60,000 nucleotides of DNA from Tubulanus polymorphus. Its lineage: Eukaryota > Nemertea > Palaeonemertea > Tubulaniformes > Tubulanidae. The DNA is taken from contig NC_134028.1 of the NCBI RefSeq assembly GCF_964204645.1, positions 22,048,153 through 22,108,152 on the forward strand. The letters run 5' to 3'. Positions 35,019 to 47,245 of this stretch are shown in pieces. Both the position numbers and the translations under genes were made by a program. The first letter of the stretch is position 1, and each line of letters starts with the position of its first letter. A model generated the notes under the pieces. The model was not told the origin of the DNA and did no database searches. It worked only from the letters and a program-made list of their open reading frames with translations.

Positions 35019-37334
35019 TCAAATACAATTATTTCAATAGACTACGTCGGTTTCTAGATGAGCTAATCTAATATCAAAATATATATGAAATAAATACTGA
35101 CTTAGCTGTTTGCAGTAGAGGGAAAAAAGGCGGAGCGCTCATTTCTTGGAGTTTTCCAAAGTTCCATGCTTCCCGACTGCTACTCCGGATTCGTTTGTCA
35201 AAACTTCGTTTCATGTTAGCCTGAATCAGCTACTTTTACTCGTGAATTGAGAGCTCACACATTAAACATGACCTGGAGGAAGAAAAACAACAAGAAAGCT
35301 ACCAATATAGTTCTAAATATAGTTCTAATTTCTTCATCAAAAACGGGCGCACTCAATATCAATCAGGGCTACTATCAATAGTGCGAAAAAAATCGATACA
35401 GGGAGAACTGATATTTTCAACAACAAGAAAAAAACTTATTCTATAGAAACTTTTAGACAAAACCATGAGACACAAAGTCAGACTGATTTTATTTTATTTT
35501 TTCTTTCGTTTGATTTTTGTTTTGATTTGGTTTTTCTAAAACCTTTGACAAATACGTTCAAACATTTACCGTTCTGATTATGCATCGTTGAATCTAATCT
35601 TTTTTCTCAAACAATTACGTTAATGAAATATATACACATATACTACGATGTCGGTAGCCAGCCGTAGAAAATGGCCTTTCTTTCTACTTCGACGGTACCG
35701 AGCCATGTTTAAAGAGTATACCTCTAATTGGCTTGTTGTTTTGTCTATAATCACGTATCAAAGCGATTTAAACAGCGATGAAACATGTCTTATTCGGCGA
35801 ACTCGAGGCGGCCCCGTTTTTAATGCACCCGTTTCTGCCGCGTTAGAAGAATATCATCAAGCGGCTTTCCTGCCAGATATAGTGACGTCATCTCGCAACG
35901 ATCCGTTATCGCGCAGTAACGGGATTATCCGAGGATTACGTATGATTATTTCTTTTCAAATTGATAAATATGGTTTTTATCTCGTTCGCTTTTTTCCGTC
36001 CGTATGAAAACGAGGCCGCGCCGAAAATAGTTGATGTATACAGCTGCACGGGATCAGCCGGGATTGAAAGCAATCGATGAGATAAAAATATTTCACTGAA
36101 TATATCCCTACGTTATCCGGTATATGAATACGATGGTTTGTGTTCTCGTATAGGATGGGGTCTTTGCGTATGGAATCATTCAACGCCGTAAGTTATTCAA
36201 TGTTAGTAAACTCCATGGCGATTTTTACTATGGTAAAATTTTATTGGTATACTACTCTAATAATTCTATATTCCCAGTAGCCCATTGTTTATAGGTTAAC
36301 ATGGCCAGCCCATGATTTTGTGCTAGATTGACTATTTAGAGATGAAATTAGTTCATACGCAGTTCTATAATTCTAACCAAGAACTAAGGTCCGGGTCCAG
36401 TACCGCAGTCAAGACCAAAACCAAGACCCATCAGCATCGAAGCGCACCAGACCCCTCCCCCCATGGGACACGACAATCTAAAATCATGAATTGCTCCTTA
36501 TGGGCAGTAATCGGTTAAACTGGACCCAGTCTCATATCGGGGCGAATAACTTTTTACCAATGAAACGGACACAATGTTAAGGATTTTATTCCATTGCCAT
36601 GGATGGAATTAAGCCCATCCCTATACGCAATATAACAGACTCATTTTCTATTATTTGACATCTCAGTCGTCGACGCCGAGTAGCAGTTTTTATCATAACA
36701 ATGTCATAGATCTATATTTGCCCGGGGGATACTTTATTGATGACATCGGACATGACAGGAATGCACAATTAAAATCTCATTTAGAAACGATCCGAGATCG
36801 TCGTTCATTCTCACTTCGTTCGGCGGTTTCAACGCTGTCTATAATACGCGCGTATAAGTCGATCGGCTGCGGAAGAATGAATTGTCGTAATTCAAATAAA
36901 GTATTTTCAAGGGCCTGAACACCAGCGCGAACTGCAAACATCAGCCGTGCCGATTGACTTCGCGGGGTGTGTTTATCTATCGCGACGAGCGCTTTTCCAA
37001 TGCATTAAATTCTAAGCCCATCATTTAGCAGATGAATCTGTCAAGAAAGGCGACTTAATATTTCGATACTTGTTTGCTGTCGGCGGCGTTGGTAAACACG
37101 GCGCCACGTATGAGCGTCACAATCCGTTCGGAATTTGACTGTTTGCCGTAAATGTAATGACACCCGCAATAATTCCGCTGCAGTTGGGGGATTAAATTCG
37201 ATTGATGCGCGCGTACATTTTTCATTCATAATCACGGGATTTTCGTGGAATGAAATTCCCCGCCATCACAACGTAGACGAGTTCGAATCGACATCTATTT
37301 GGGATAGGATAAAATCGAGTTCATTGAATGGTGG

Positions 37335-37740
37335 CCAGAACCCAGTTTCACGGAAGAGCTTAAATCGGTTAAGTTTGAATTCATAATTGTCCTTATTGAA
37401 AAACATGAAATTACCAACAGCAACAAAAATTCAAAAAGTTTAACCTTTTTGTGAAACCGTACAGGGCCAGGGTTCAGTTCATGAAAAAGTTTAAGCTTAA
37501 AATGGTAAAAAGTTTGAATTAATTGCACTAATTGAAAAAATAAAATTACCAACAGCAAGCAAACCAAAAATTCAAAAAGTTCAACCTTTTTGTGAAACTG
37601 GACCCTGGGGCCTGGGCGCAAGTTTAAGCTTGGAACGGTTCAGTTTGAATTGTTGTCCTCGATGAAAACGTGAACGCCAGTAGCTCTTAAACCGAAAATT
37701 TGAGCTAAACTTTTCCATGAAACTGGGGCCAGTGCCATAT
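37335..37740. repeat. cluster of CCAGTTTCAC / GTGAAACTGG foldback units
   Basis: Inverted CCCAGTTTCACGG (about 37342) and TTTTTGTGAAACTGGACCCT (about 37588). An intermediate GTGAAACCGTACAGGGCCAG lies near 37452 and a last ATGAAACTGGGGCCAG near 37717. Two direct copies of AATTACCAACAGCAA(G/C)...AAAATTCAAAAAGTT occur at about 37410 and 37545. It seems to be nested or tandem copies of one foldback family related to 5373-5462. Confidence 0.6.
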
Positions 37741-39582
37741 CCTGTAGATGATCGATATAGCATTTTTTCTTAAATTATTCATTTTGTATGCATCGTCTGC
37801 ATAACCCACCAGCCACAACAGCAAAAAATAGGAAAAGGGCTTAGGCGTTGAGATCATGAATCTATAGAGAAATTTCAGCGTAAAACTCCAGTTTTCACTG
37901 CGAATGAATGGTCGATTTTCGATGGAGCAAATGGCGCTTAGACACCGGTGGCGAACTATATAAAGAACCAACTGTCCCGAATGAGTTTCATGACGATAAG
38001 ATATATAACCGCCACCGTAACATATTTATTACCTGGCACAAGAAAAAAGTGAACATTCAATCATGGATTGTGAAGAATTGTTGATTGAATGTGACATTCA
38101 CCGTGCCACATTAAATTAGTTCTCTGGATGTGTATACGGCAGTAACGTGCAGTAACTGCATGGACAGTTTAAAAATTCTTTTTCACAGTAAATTACACCT
38201 TTCAACGAAACTCGCTCTTAATATCTAGTTTTCCCTGATTCAACTCGCCCGGTCTACTAGTCAAATATAAGAGAAACATTTATGTCGCGTCTACGTCAAT
38301 CAGTAATTAGGAATCTCTCCGAAATGGCATCCCGGATGTTATTTTCGTATAGAAAAAAAACCCGCGCGCCGCCGACCGCTTGATACGGGGTTGATATACG
38401 CCGACGGTAAACGTTGTGTTTTGTTATATGAAAAGCCAATCATTAAGCATATAAAAATGCCGAGATTGACGTTACGGTGACGGTAATGGTTTGTCGTGTG
38501 GCGTAAATCATGCAATCCCCGAGCGCTAACGGTTCAACCACCTCCTCGCCGCCGCAGTCGAACCGTGCGTGGAAAAACGCTCAATGAAAAACACCACTGT
38601 CGTGGTAATTTCCTGTTATAAACGTGACAAGTGGCCTTTATTTTTTGTAAAGCTTTTAATTCGAGGAAAGCGGGTTTGTCTCGTACGAAACGCCCGCTTT
38701 CGCGCGTCGCGGAAAGGATTTAGAAAACAAAATGGCCACCACACAAATCCCCATTGACGTTGTAGTTCTTTAGTGATTAGATCGTTCCTTCCACATCGAC
38801 AATAAGTAGTGGGCAAGATGATGACGTCATCGGGGATTCAAAGGGAGCTATTTTAAAATGGAGAGGTATATCGGCAAACAGGGTAACGTTCTTAGCCCTA
38901 GTTGCTATCGAAACTGGGGAACCCTTAACCGTAATTTTGGAAATAACCGGAACTGACAACATTGATACTTGTTAGAAGAAGTGTTCTCAACCAGCACTTC
39001 CCTGCTTGTGAGACTAAACAGAATAAACACAACATCTTTAGAATGCAAATTTAATGCAGTATTTTGTTTGTTAGTTAGATTTCTACGATTTCGACGATTT
39101 TGCTGCAGGTGATACGAAAAATTCCGACAGGTTTTGTCGCGAGTATTGACAGGAAACGCCTGCTGTACACAAACAGTCAGTCAGTCGAGCTGATGCATTC
39201 TCAATATCTCTCTATAGCTGTTCATAGTCGCTGTTAGTTCCATACAGCAGTATCGACCGGAAGTACCACGCGTCGAATCAGTTCCGGTTCGATGATTTCG
39301 TCGACGATGATGTTTATACGCGACAAGTCACGTGATCGTAGAGAAAGTGTAAAACGATAAAAAGACGGTGAAACGTACGGCGAAATGAGAAAGTCATAAT
39401 GCCGAACCGATCAGTGAATTAATGACACTGAACTAAACAATGTCACGACTGTTTTTCAAATAAATGAAATAGATTTGCTCTGAAGTCGAGATCGGATTGG
39501 ATGATTTGGATCCCTGTTTTCCATCGTTGAATAGATACTGCCAAAGACTTCGTCATCGATGTGACCCAAAAACTACTACCCC

Positions 39583-40006
39583 AATAAAAATACCAATGTA
39601 AGATTGAACAGGCCCATATTTAAAGGGGTTTGGGGGTCGGTACGAACTGTGACAAAGTCCCACCCAGATGCCGGCCTTAAGAAGATTTGAGAATCGATTT
39701 CAAAAGATTCACCCATTAGTAATACTTTTTCATTTCGTTTTCGTTCAGAATATGCACATGTTACCAAATTTAGTTGATTTGAGTCCAAATTGTCGGAACT
39801 TGTCCAAACTTTCCACCACAAATATATAGTAGTAGTTTTGTAATGTATTCTCTTTGCATCTAATTGTCGAATTTTCCGCATCAATAGGACCCGACATAGG
39901 ACCATAGGTCATAGGACCCGACATTAGCGCGGGTGCCGCACATAAAGTTCCATTTTCATGAAAATCGAACCCCCTCAACGACGTAGTGCTGGCTACGGGC
40001 CTGTTG
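39583..40006. repeat. dispersed repeat of about 400 bp, copy 1
   Basis: It shares with 53703-54050 a colinear series of blocks: TTTGAGAATCGATTT, CATTCGTTTTCGTTCAGA-type, TTTAGTTGATTTGAG, ATGAAAATCGAACCC and a terminal GCTAGTACGGGCCTG-like end (here GGCTACGGGCCTG). The first end is G-rich (GGGGTTTGGGGGTCGG). No protein motif recognised in either strand. Confidence 0.7.
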
Positions 40007-40109
40007 CAAGTTACGAATGCAAAATATCAAGTTCTGAAATACGTGGACGAAACAAATCGTCCTAAAAATGATCGACAAACCTCTCTGTCAAAAACCAAAC
40101 GTAAAAAGT

Positions 40110-40200
40110 CGTGAGCCTCTAATCCAATGGTGAATCGCATGCGTAATCCACGTAGAGCGAAAGGCCGGTGCGAAGGTTCGAATCTTACCGTTTCTGGTGC
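40110..40200 (+). pseudogene. tRNA-like relic
   Basis: GAGCCTCTAATCCAATGGTG, then GCATGCGTAATCCACGTAGA, then GAAGGTTCGAATCTTACC resemble D-, anticodon- and T-arms in order. Acceptor pairing is lost and the spacing is wrong for a working tRNA. Confidence 0.35.
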
Positions 40201-40868
40201 GCCGAGTATGTAGCGTGTAGGTCAGATACCATGCTAGCACCTATATACAGTGAAAATAGAACAGTACCACTGTACGTAAGTGCAAGCATGACATTCGAAC
40301 TAATCCATCGGCGCCGTGCTGGTGATGGTGGTGGTCGTCGTCGTCGTGATTCTTTTCAATTCCCAATTGATATCAGGTATCGAATCCCCAGAGTTGCCTG
40401 TTAGATTTACATAACGTATATATATATATATATAACATATACAGTTCCCTTCTAGAAATCGTGATTTAAAGATGAACTTATGTCATTCTGAAAGAATGAT
40501 TTGGTGCCTAAAAACATCGGCGAATAGTAACGCTTACCTCGGAAGTCGGAGACAAACTGACCTCGGGTATTGTGCAACTTGTGCGTGGTCCAACCACCGC
40601 GTGGTCCAACCAACGCGCAGTCCATCCCCCGCTCTAATTACGAGTATTAATTGCGGATGATTAATTATCCGTTAAATTACAATTCTGACCGAAGCTGTAA
40701 GATTCATTGACTCACTTACATAGCCGGTCGGACATTGGTCAATCGAGCAATCCCTGATGATCGAAAACTCAGTCATCTATGTCGTAGCGAATATAGATTA
40801 CCTCAAATCGCTAAAAACACTTTCCTGTAGTTGAAGTATGAATGGGGGCGCCCGGGATAGATAGATGG

Positions 40869-40917
40869 TTGGATGGATGGATGGATGGATGGATGGATGG
40901 ATGGATGGATGGATGGG
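40869..40917. repeat. (GGAT)n microsatellite
   Basis: About 12 perfect GGAT units. Confidence 0.97.
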
Positions 40918-41373
40918 TTTTTTACGAAATTAAAATGCCGTTAAAAAGATATTTGATAACATAGATATTTGATATTTTAATCTGTTTTCGTCGAAGTATT
41001 ATATAGCTTGTACGGCATTTGTAATATCAATATTGAATGATAAAATGAAATGACTGCTAGATGATACCAGGAATATCTAATGTGTCGTTACTCGTCAACG
41101 AGAAACCACCATTTTCATTCACTAAACTTATAGAATGGTCGCCGTTAAATAGTATCACAATTAGATCCACACAAGACAGGGGATTCTTGAGGGAAAGCTC
41201 TTGTTTTCCGTTCTTGGCGATGTTACACACCTTGAAGTTGATATCTTACGTATAATATAGAGTAATCAACTGATCTAACTCCGGAATTACATCTAATCAA
41301 CAACTGTAACGCAAGCTGCTGATTCGAAAGAAAACTGAATGCTGACAAAAACCACTAATAGATGTGCTGATCG

Positions 41374-41409
41374 GTAATAATAATAATGATGATAATAATA
41401 ATGATGATA
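41374..41409. repeat. (AAT/GAT)n microsatellite
   Basis: TAATAATAATAATGATGATA repeated as a trinucleotide run. Confidence 0.9.
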
Positions 41410-41637
41410 GTCATTTGTGTAGCGTAGTTTCCATGTAAAACAAAGTTCAAATGCGCTCCTTCGGATTAAAGCTTGAAATAAGCACAGACTAGTTTGGTTT
41501 TTATGGAATTTTTGAACTGAGTGGCATATTGGTAACAACAATAAGGGTGAATGCTTTATGCATTTCTTTATCATAAGAAATTGTACATCTTCAAAAGTAA
41601 TTTGATTTCTCTAGCGCTCTTAGCGTGTAGCCATCTA

Positions 41638-41786
41638 GGGCCAACTTCTGGGTTAGTCGACTAGAATCGAACTAAGTGAAACCGAATTTCAGTTAGTCGA
41701 TATTCCAGAAATAGTTCGGAAATTAAGCGCATTCGGTCATTGGTTCCGACCGCTAGTCGACTAGATACGAAAACCGAATTTGGCCC
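41638..41786. mobile_element. MITE, GGCCAA...TAGTCGACTAG family, copy 1
   Basis: One end is GGGCCAACTTCTGGGTTAGTCGACTAG-like and the other GACCGCTAGTCGACTAGATACG then CCGAATTTGGCC. The interior includes AAATAGTTCGGAAATTAAGC and GCGCATTCGGT. The second copy, in opposite orientation, is 50648-50807. Confidence 0.7.
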
Positions 41787-41865
41787 TGGCCAGGTACCCA
41801 TTCACTCCGGGGAGAGGCGATGAGGATAGATGTCTTGTCAGCGGACGCTACGGTAAAGTTAAGTA

Positions 41866-41936
41866 CGGGGTTCAAAACCAAGACCTGGTTTCCCAGAGGC
41901 GAACGATCTTACTGCTCTGCCACACCGCTCGCTCGA
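41866..41936 (-). pseudogene. tRNA-like relic, probably a SINE head
   Basis: On the minus strand GAGCGGTGTGGCAGAGCAGT (A-box-like), then AAGATCGTTCGCCTCTGGGA, then AGGTCTTGGTTTTGAACCCC (B-box-like) appear in tRNA order. Acceptor pairing is not clear. It could be a tRNA pseudogene or the 5' head of a tRNA-derived SINE. Confidence 0.4.
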
Positions 41937-44426
41937 TATAATGGACTAACGATACGATATATAATAATGATGAGGCTTTCATGACCGCAAAAAAAAACTA
42001 ACCAACTCTCGACCCGAAAACTCTTAACTTTATACATTAACGAAAACTCATAATAATCGCAATCTCTTCCTAATCTCTTACGATAACTATACTCATCATC
42101 AATTTCCTATCTCGAAACAAATAAGACGTGAATATAAATATGAGCCATTAGTAAATAGATCGATCGTCAGAGAGATGGCCACAGTAATTAGGCGATCTGT
42201 ATAATTGGACTAAATCGACGCAAAGTCAGCCGACCGCGACATAGCTATAATGTGTATTTAAGTCTCCGTCGTTTAATCACCACAACCCGAAACGCATCGC
42301 TGGACTGGTGTCGTGTTTATTTGCAAATGATTTGATTGGAAAATTAGCCGCGGAATCAACTGGAAAATAAATCGGCTCCGGATAAAGTATCGATGTATGT
42401 ACGACGACACAGTACGTATCTATATAAACCGGGCGGTAAATCTTATATGCGAGATTAAAAGATTGCCGAACTATACACGCTGTTTGCCGTTATAACGCGA
42501 GGCTTTTCGTTGTTTTAGTATAGGGAATACCATATTCACTAAACAAGAAAATGGATTCGAATCCCACATTTTGCCAAAAAGAAACTTTGATTCAAATCCC
42601 ATTTATTTTGTCAATAAGAACGGCGCACCAACATTTGAAACCATTCGCCCATAGGTTTTACTATATAATATATTATATAAAAAGAGAAATGCATTTCAAA
42701 TTCCACTGGTTAGGCTAGAAAAGTCATATCTTGTTCTCCTTTTTCTGCTTAGCTTAAATGTTGAACCGGCCGGCCGGCCGCCTATCTACCCTGTACATTA
42801 CTTTTCTTCAATCATGACCAAGCTAACCATAACAGACCCGACAGCAGAGAAATGAACTGAATTTTATTGCAGTTTACAAAATGACCCGGCCACTGCGGAG
42901 GAACAAGGTGTCATTTCATTTATAAGCCTTACCCCACCAACCTCAACATATACTCATCAAAGAAACAACCTGTCCGTGTTGTATTTAAGGATAATTTGTA
43001 AGTCTCATACTAGAAATAGCAATAGTCCGAAATGACTGTTAGAATATAATCAAAACGTCGAATAAATATCAGCAAAAGAAAACATTCAAATTCAAAATCA
43101 TTATTATCAGTTTGAGATTTTATATAAAAGCTCAATAACATCATTTCTGTGTCTAATGTTGTATATATCCGAAGAAAACGATTGCGAATTATGAGGTTTT
43201 TGTCTTGTCTATCAGCATTAAACGGATAGAACGCTTAGTCACACGATGTTTAGGTATATTTGGTTAGTAAGTAGAGGATTATTGGTTGTAGCTCGGGTAA
43301 TTAGTAACCGAAAACCAGTTCGCGGCGAATACTCGGTAAACCGGTGGCAGTTGTGCAAAGACCGACCACTGCTGACTATGAAAAAGCCGGAAATTTCCCA
43401 CCGTTCGGCTGCAGCAGTGGCTAACCCCGGCGCACGAAGTCGGCCATTATCCTCGTAATTGAAGTGGTCGCCTCTAAGATGCAGATCGTTGCCGCGAAAA
43501 CACGTTTCGCCGAGAACGAATGAATGGAAAATACTTAAATATTCATAGCTTAAAGCGTCGAGATTCGTTCAAGTTTTGTTGTTTTAGGCGTCGCGTTTAT
43601 TCTGTCGAAGCGAGAAAAGCTTGCATCGAGTTACACCACGTCGCAACACATTAGAAAATAGCCCTCGAGAAAAGTAAACCGCATCTGATTTAGCTATCGA
43701 AGTTCAAAGCAGGCATGATCTTAATGAAGTTGCTCGATTACAAGTTCAATGAACGCAAAACTGCTCATATTTGTAAATATTAGTAGTCGAATAAAACACT
43801 CATCCGCGTTGACTGCCCCGCAATAGAATTTTTAAAGATAGAACGAACTGAAATGAAACCACAACGTTTTGGCTGTTGACTAACAGCCATCATCAAGTGG
43901 AAGTGAGAAAATCAGCTTGTAAATGTGCCAGAAGAAATAGATTAACTCACTATACGTAACTATATATGATAAAACAACTAAGATATACGACGACTTACCA
44001 GTAACCCAGAGACGTTATTTCACGGAGACATCTAAAAATATAAAAGTATTCATCCTTTATAAACATCCCAACCGATGTATGAAACAAATTCGAAATCGAT
44101 CAAACTCAATCAAATCCGATTAATCCTAGTATACAGCTTTACGAGTTCAGTTCTGTTCAACGAAGCGAATTTAAGATTCTAGGCACTTAATTCGCATTTG
44201 TAGTGACGACAATTTTTTTTCACAAGCATTTCCTATGTATTTCGGTATTGAACTAGAGATTTCTTGAAAAAAAATAACAGACAGTGAACGTATATTAGTT
44301 ATTTGTGAATGTACCGGTTTATCCGAGGCGACAGTTTAACTCGCGTGTACAGATACGGGGCCAAGTGCAATTGAATATCTTCATAATTTAGGATGTACTG
44401 CGGGACCACTGAGCTATTGCTGCAGT

Positions 44427-44599
44427 TTATAGCAACATATAAAACGATAATGGCGTCCTGGCGGGGCCCATAAAATTCCGGTTGTCTAGACCTTCAAAAA
44501 CAGCTCCGTTCCCCGGGGTAGCATCATTTATGACTACGGTGATACCATCTCCCAGTGAACATTGCCCAAACTGCGTATCAATGCACCGTTTTGCGAACC
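44427..44599 (-). CDS. candidate exon, unidentified membrane protein (C-terminal part)
   Basis: On the minus strand, after the acceptor ACTGATTTATAG, two bases complete a split codon. The frame then reads FAKRCIDTQFGQCSLGDG, then ITVVINDATPGNG, then AVFEGLDNRNFMGPARTPLS, ending in TAA at 44427-44429. Its entry phase (2 bases) matches the 1-base exit of 44674-44776 across a 74-bp intron. Two cysteines. If a later donor is used (for example GAAG|GTCTAG) the exon is shorter and not terminal. Family not recognised. Confidence 0.35.
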
Positions 44600-44673
44600 C
44601 TATAAATCAGTTCAAACAACCGATAGCGCTTAGGATTTTTTTTCGCGCGAACGCGAGGTTTGCCTAGATACAC

Positions 44674-44776
44674 CGGCGACAGTGAAAGATGAAAGTATCG
44701 CAGACAGGAAGAGAAATGCGCAACCGACGCAGATAACCCATCCGAACCACGGCGGGTTTCGATTGCATTCTGCCGA
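44674..44776 (-). CDS. candidate exon with a transmembrane segment, unidentified protein
   Basis: On the minus strand, between the acceptor AATTCCGCAG and the donor CCG|GTGTAT, the frame reads SAECNRNPPWFG, then WVICVGCAFLFLSAILSS, then FTVA: a clear hydrophobic membrane helix after a short polar stretch. It is in phase with 44427-44599. The donor is only moderate. An upstream exon with a phase-0 end is required and was not found with confidence. Confidence 0.35.
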
Positions 44777-45131
44777 CTGCGGAATTCACGTCTGGCGCGT
44801 TCGTTTCGACCACGCTCTAACTATTCAGGAATAGCATAATCATAAACCTGATAGAAGCGGCCAGTAGAGAGTTAGTATAATCCTCAGTTGATTATCTAGT
44901 CCTAAAAACGAAAAGGCCGAAATAAAAGAATGGCCAATTTATACCCAAACGTATGGAGAATAGATGATAGGATAGAATTAAAACAAGATGTACGTATTAC
45001 AGGTTAGATTGAAAAATCGTATGAAATGACACGACGCATTTGGCTCGTCACACCTTACGGTATATTGAAAACCATTGATGAAACACTGTTCCGTTTTGTA
45101 ACGAACAGAATCCCACGCTGATAAAACGAGA

Positions 45132-45280
45132 AAGATGAAGTCCGATAAGTTTCCTTTAAGCTAATTATTTATCGATTCGACGTTTCGACTATATCCTACC
45201 TGAAGATGAATATTAGGATAAAGTCGAAACGTCGAATCGATAAATCATTAGCTTGAAGGAAACTTTTCGGACTTCATCTT
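45132..45280. mobile_element. palindromic element, GTCGAAACGTCG family, complete copy
   Basis: Two 66-bp arms with only four mismatches surround a 17-bp centre (ACCTGAAGATGAATATT). Arms run AAGATGAAGTCCGA, TTTCCTTTAAGCTAAT, ATTCGACGTTTCGACT and the inverse. AACGAG-type sequence flanks both sides. No coding capacity. The centre plus right arm reproduces CTGAAGA...GTCGAAACGTCG, but with a weakened stem. Confidence 0.9.
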
Positions 45281-46578
45281 GCTCGTTTTGTGGGATGCTT
45301 TAAATATGGTTTATCGAATTTGTAAATAGTTGATTCTAATTGTGCTGCCTCAAACATATTCAAAATCGAAAATGACATATCGAGATGTTTATAGTTTCTG
45401 ATTTGAAGAATTTGCGATCTACAAGAAATTCGCTCTAAAAGCGAAAGATCGCGCGCAAGACGGTATGCTCGATTTATGCCGAATTTTATTATTAAGTTTG
45501 AACGGTGCGGCGGGTTTTAGGAGTTTTATTCGACGGCGCACACGTCAAATCCACACGTATCGACGCCGTACTGAGAACCAGACGCCCGGCTGCAAAATCG
45601 TTAACGCGACGACAAGCGGCTAGATTTACAATCCGCCCACGTCAGCAGATAAATATACATCATGCACGATCTAATACATCGGAGCGCCGAAATTGCTCCC
45701 GACGCAGTTACATCAGCACCCGTATATACGTACGTGTATATACCTCAATCAATTTAAACTACATAGTTTTCGAAAGAAGGAAACGGAACGACAAATTGAC
45801 TAATTAAACGGATTCAGACTATACTGTGTTCGCATTCTCGGTAGACTGGCCGGTCAACTCGGATGTATTTGGAAAAACATCTATTTTCCTGACTCACAAA
45901 TCGATGAACTAGTCATACAGCCCAAGCTCTGAGGCACAATTTGCGTTTTTGCTTTTATGTGTCGGCATTTTCGTTGAACGAATTTGTAATCTTATATTCA
46001 CGAAGTTTCTAACCAATCTCGGTGTCGCGGTATACGCCAAATTTGAAACATTAATCAACATTTTTTGGTTGCAATTTAAAAAAGATGCAAACATTCACTA
46101 CCGATCCTAGTTGAGAACTACGTATATACTAAGTGACGAACAATCTAAGAAATACGACGTGAAAAGAAATACATAATATTTACCGTTGGTCATTGTGTCT
46201 GTACCTGTCCCAGATACCCATTCTGCCCGTATATAAGATCAAGTCGCTAGCTCGCTTCTACCTTCGAGTCGTTATAGTATTCTAACGATGCCGAGGAAGA
46301 TTCTCCGTTCCGATGACTGACTGAGTGACTGACTGGAGCTGTTGAGCCGCGGTGAGAGACGATACCGACAGGGCACAGGCAGTGAATGAATTGAAGTGTA
46401 ATACCATAGATGATAAGTTATTGAGATCAGATAATACGCGGTAATTAAGGGTAAAACGAAAGTAATATGGCTTGAGTCGATTAAGTATGATAGATTGATC
46501 ACCGTGATGTAAAATATGAAGCTAGGATGGGACGAACGGATACAACTCAGGCAGAAGTGATACGCAATGAGGCAGTAC

Positions 46579-46745
46579 CTTCGGCATCAGTGATTTCCAG
46601 CTTGAAAACTCTTCTGGCGCCGCCGGTTAACTGACTCGACCAATCGCAGCCGACGACGCATCCGCCTCGTATAACCGTCGTTGCATTTAAACATTCAAAT
46701 CTTTTAGCTTCTCCGCTTTTGAAAAGCGATTGTAAGATTTTGATT
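46579..46745 (-). CDS. candidate exon, unidentified extracellular-type domain
   Basis: On the minus strand, between the acceptor ...GCGCGTTAG and the donor GAAG|GTACTG, a 167-nt frame reads IKILQSLFKSGEAKRF, then ECLNATTVIRGGCVVGCDW, then SSQLTGGARRVFKLEITDAE. Three Cys, an N-glycosylation sequon (NAT) and alternating hydrophobic residues suggest an extracellular beta-rich module. Entry phase 1 base, exit 1 base. It lies 1.8 kb upstream of the membrane-helix exon on the same strand and could be the same gene, but at least one linking exon would be missing. Confidence 0.35.
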
Positions 46746-46804
46746 CTAACGCGCGGGGGTAAGTGCAAACATCTTGTGGGAACACAAACAATAATATACG
46801 TACG

Positions 46805-47245
46805 ATGACATGTTCAGTTCCAGACATGTCTCGCGTGCTGTTATGCTGTTATGATGTAGCTTTTAGAGTGTTCTCGGGCACTGGCCGAAAGAGCTAATAT
46901 CTAAAACGACAATCTTGATCTTGATGTACCCATGAGATAAAAGCCGTCTTTAAATCAGTGTTGATCGTGATCAAATGATTAGTTATCTAAATCAACATCA
47001 GTTCAATCAAAACCTGCCTTGATTCCTTTAAAGCGATCGAAGGCGATTTTGCTCCCTCATTTCTCCAATTTTGATTCACTTATGGAAATACGTAGAGACA
47101 ATAAATATGCAATGACATGTCTAGCAATGTAAGATCCAGACAGTCTCACGTTCTGTTATGACATGGGGTCTATAATAGTACATGGTAATGATGAGCTTTT
47201 GAGTGTTCTCGGATGGTGTTCGAAAGAGCTGATATGTACTGCACA
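46805..47245. repeat. diverged direct duplication
   Basis: 46805-46915 and 47112-47245 share, in order, ATGACATGT, CCAGACA, TCTCRCGT, CTGTTATG and GAGTGTTCTCGG...CGAAAGAGCT. This is a local duplication with an offset of about 310 bp, between two stretches that read open on the minus strand. Confidence 0.55.

Larger units (their letters stand above)
35019..44426. other. long non-coding repeat-rich stretch
   Basis: No convincing gene. It holds a cluster of CCAGTTTCAC foldbacks (37335-37740), a dispersed 400-bp repeat (39583-40006), two tRNA-like relics, microsatellites and one MITE (41638-41786). Open frames at 35648-36007 and 36655-37386 lack splice support or recognisable content. Confidence 0.5.

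Noticed and set aside
35648-36007. 119-aa plus ORF starting MSVASRRKWPFF
   Set aside because: Length is within what chance gives over six frames of 60 kb; no domain or splice support.
38510-38587. Short ORF MQSPSANGSTTSSPPQSN
   Set aside because: Only 25 codons; a GTGCGT donor is possible but no partner exon was seen.
40538-40625. Minus-strand ATG exon MDCALVGPRGGW... ending at GTAAGC
   Set aside because: Contains a short internal duplication (GGTTGGACCACGC twice) and no downstream exon; too weak to call.
45480-45720. Open frames on both strands of a GC-rich patch
   Set aside because: Equally plausible on both strands; composition-driven.
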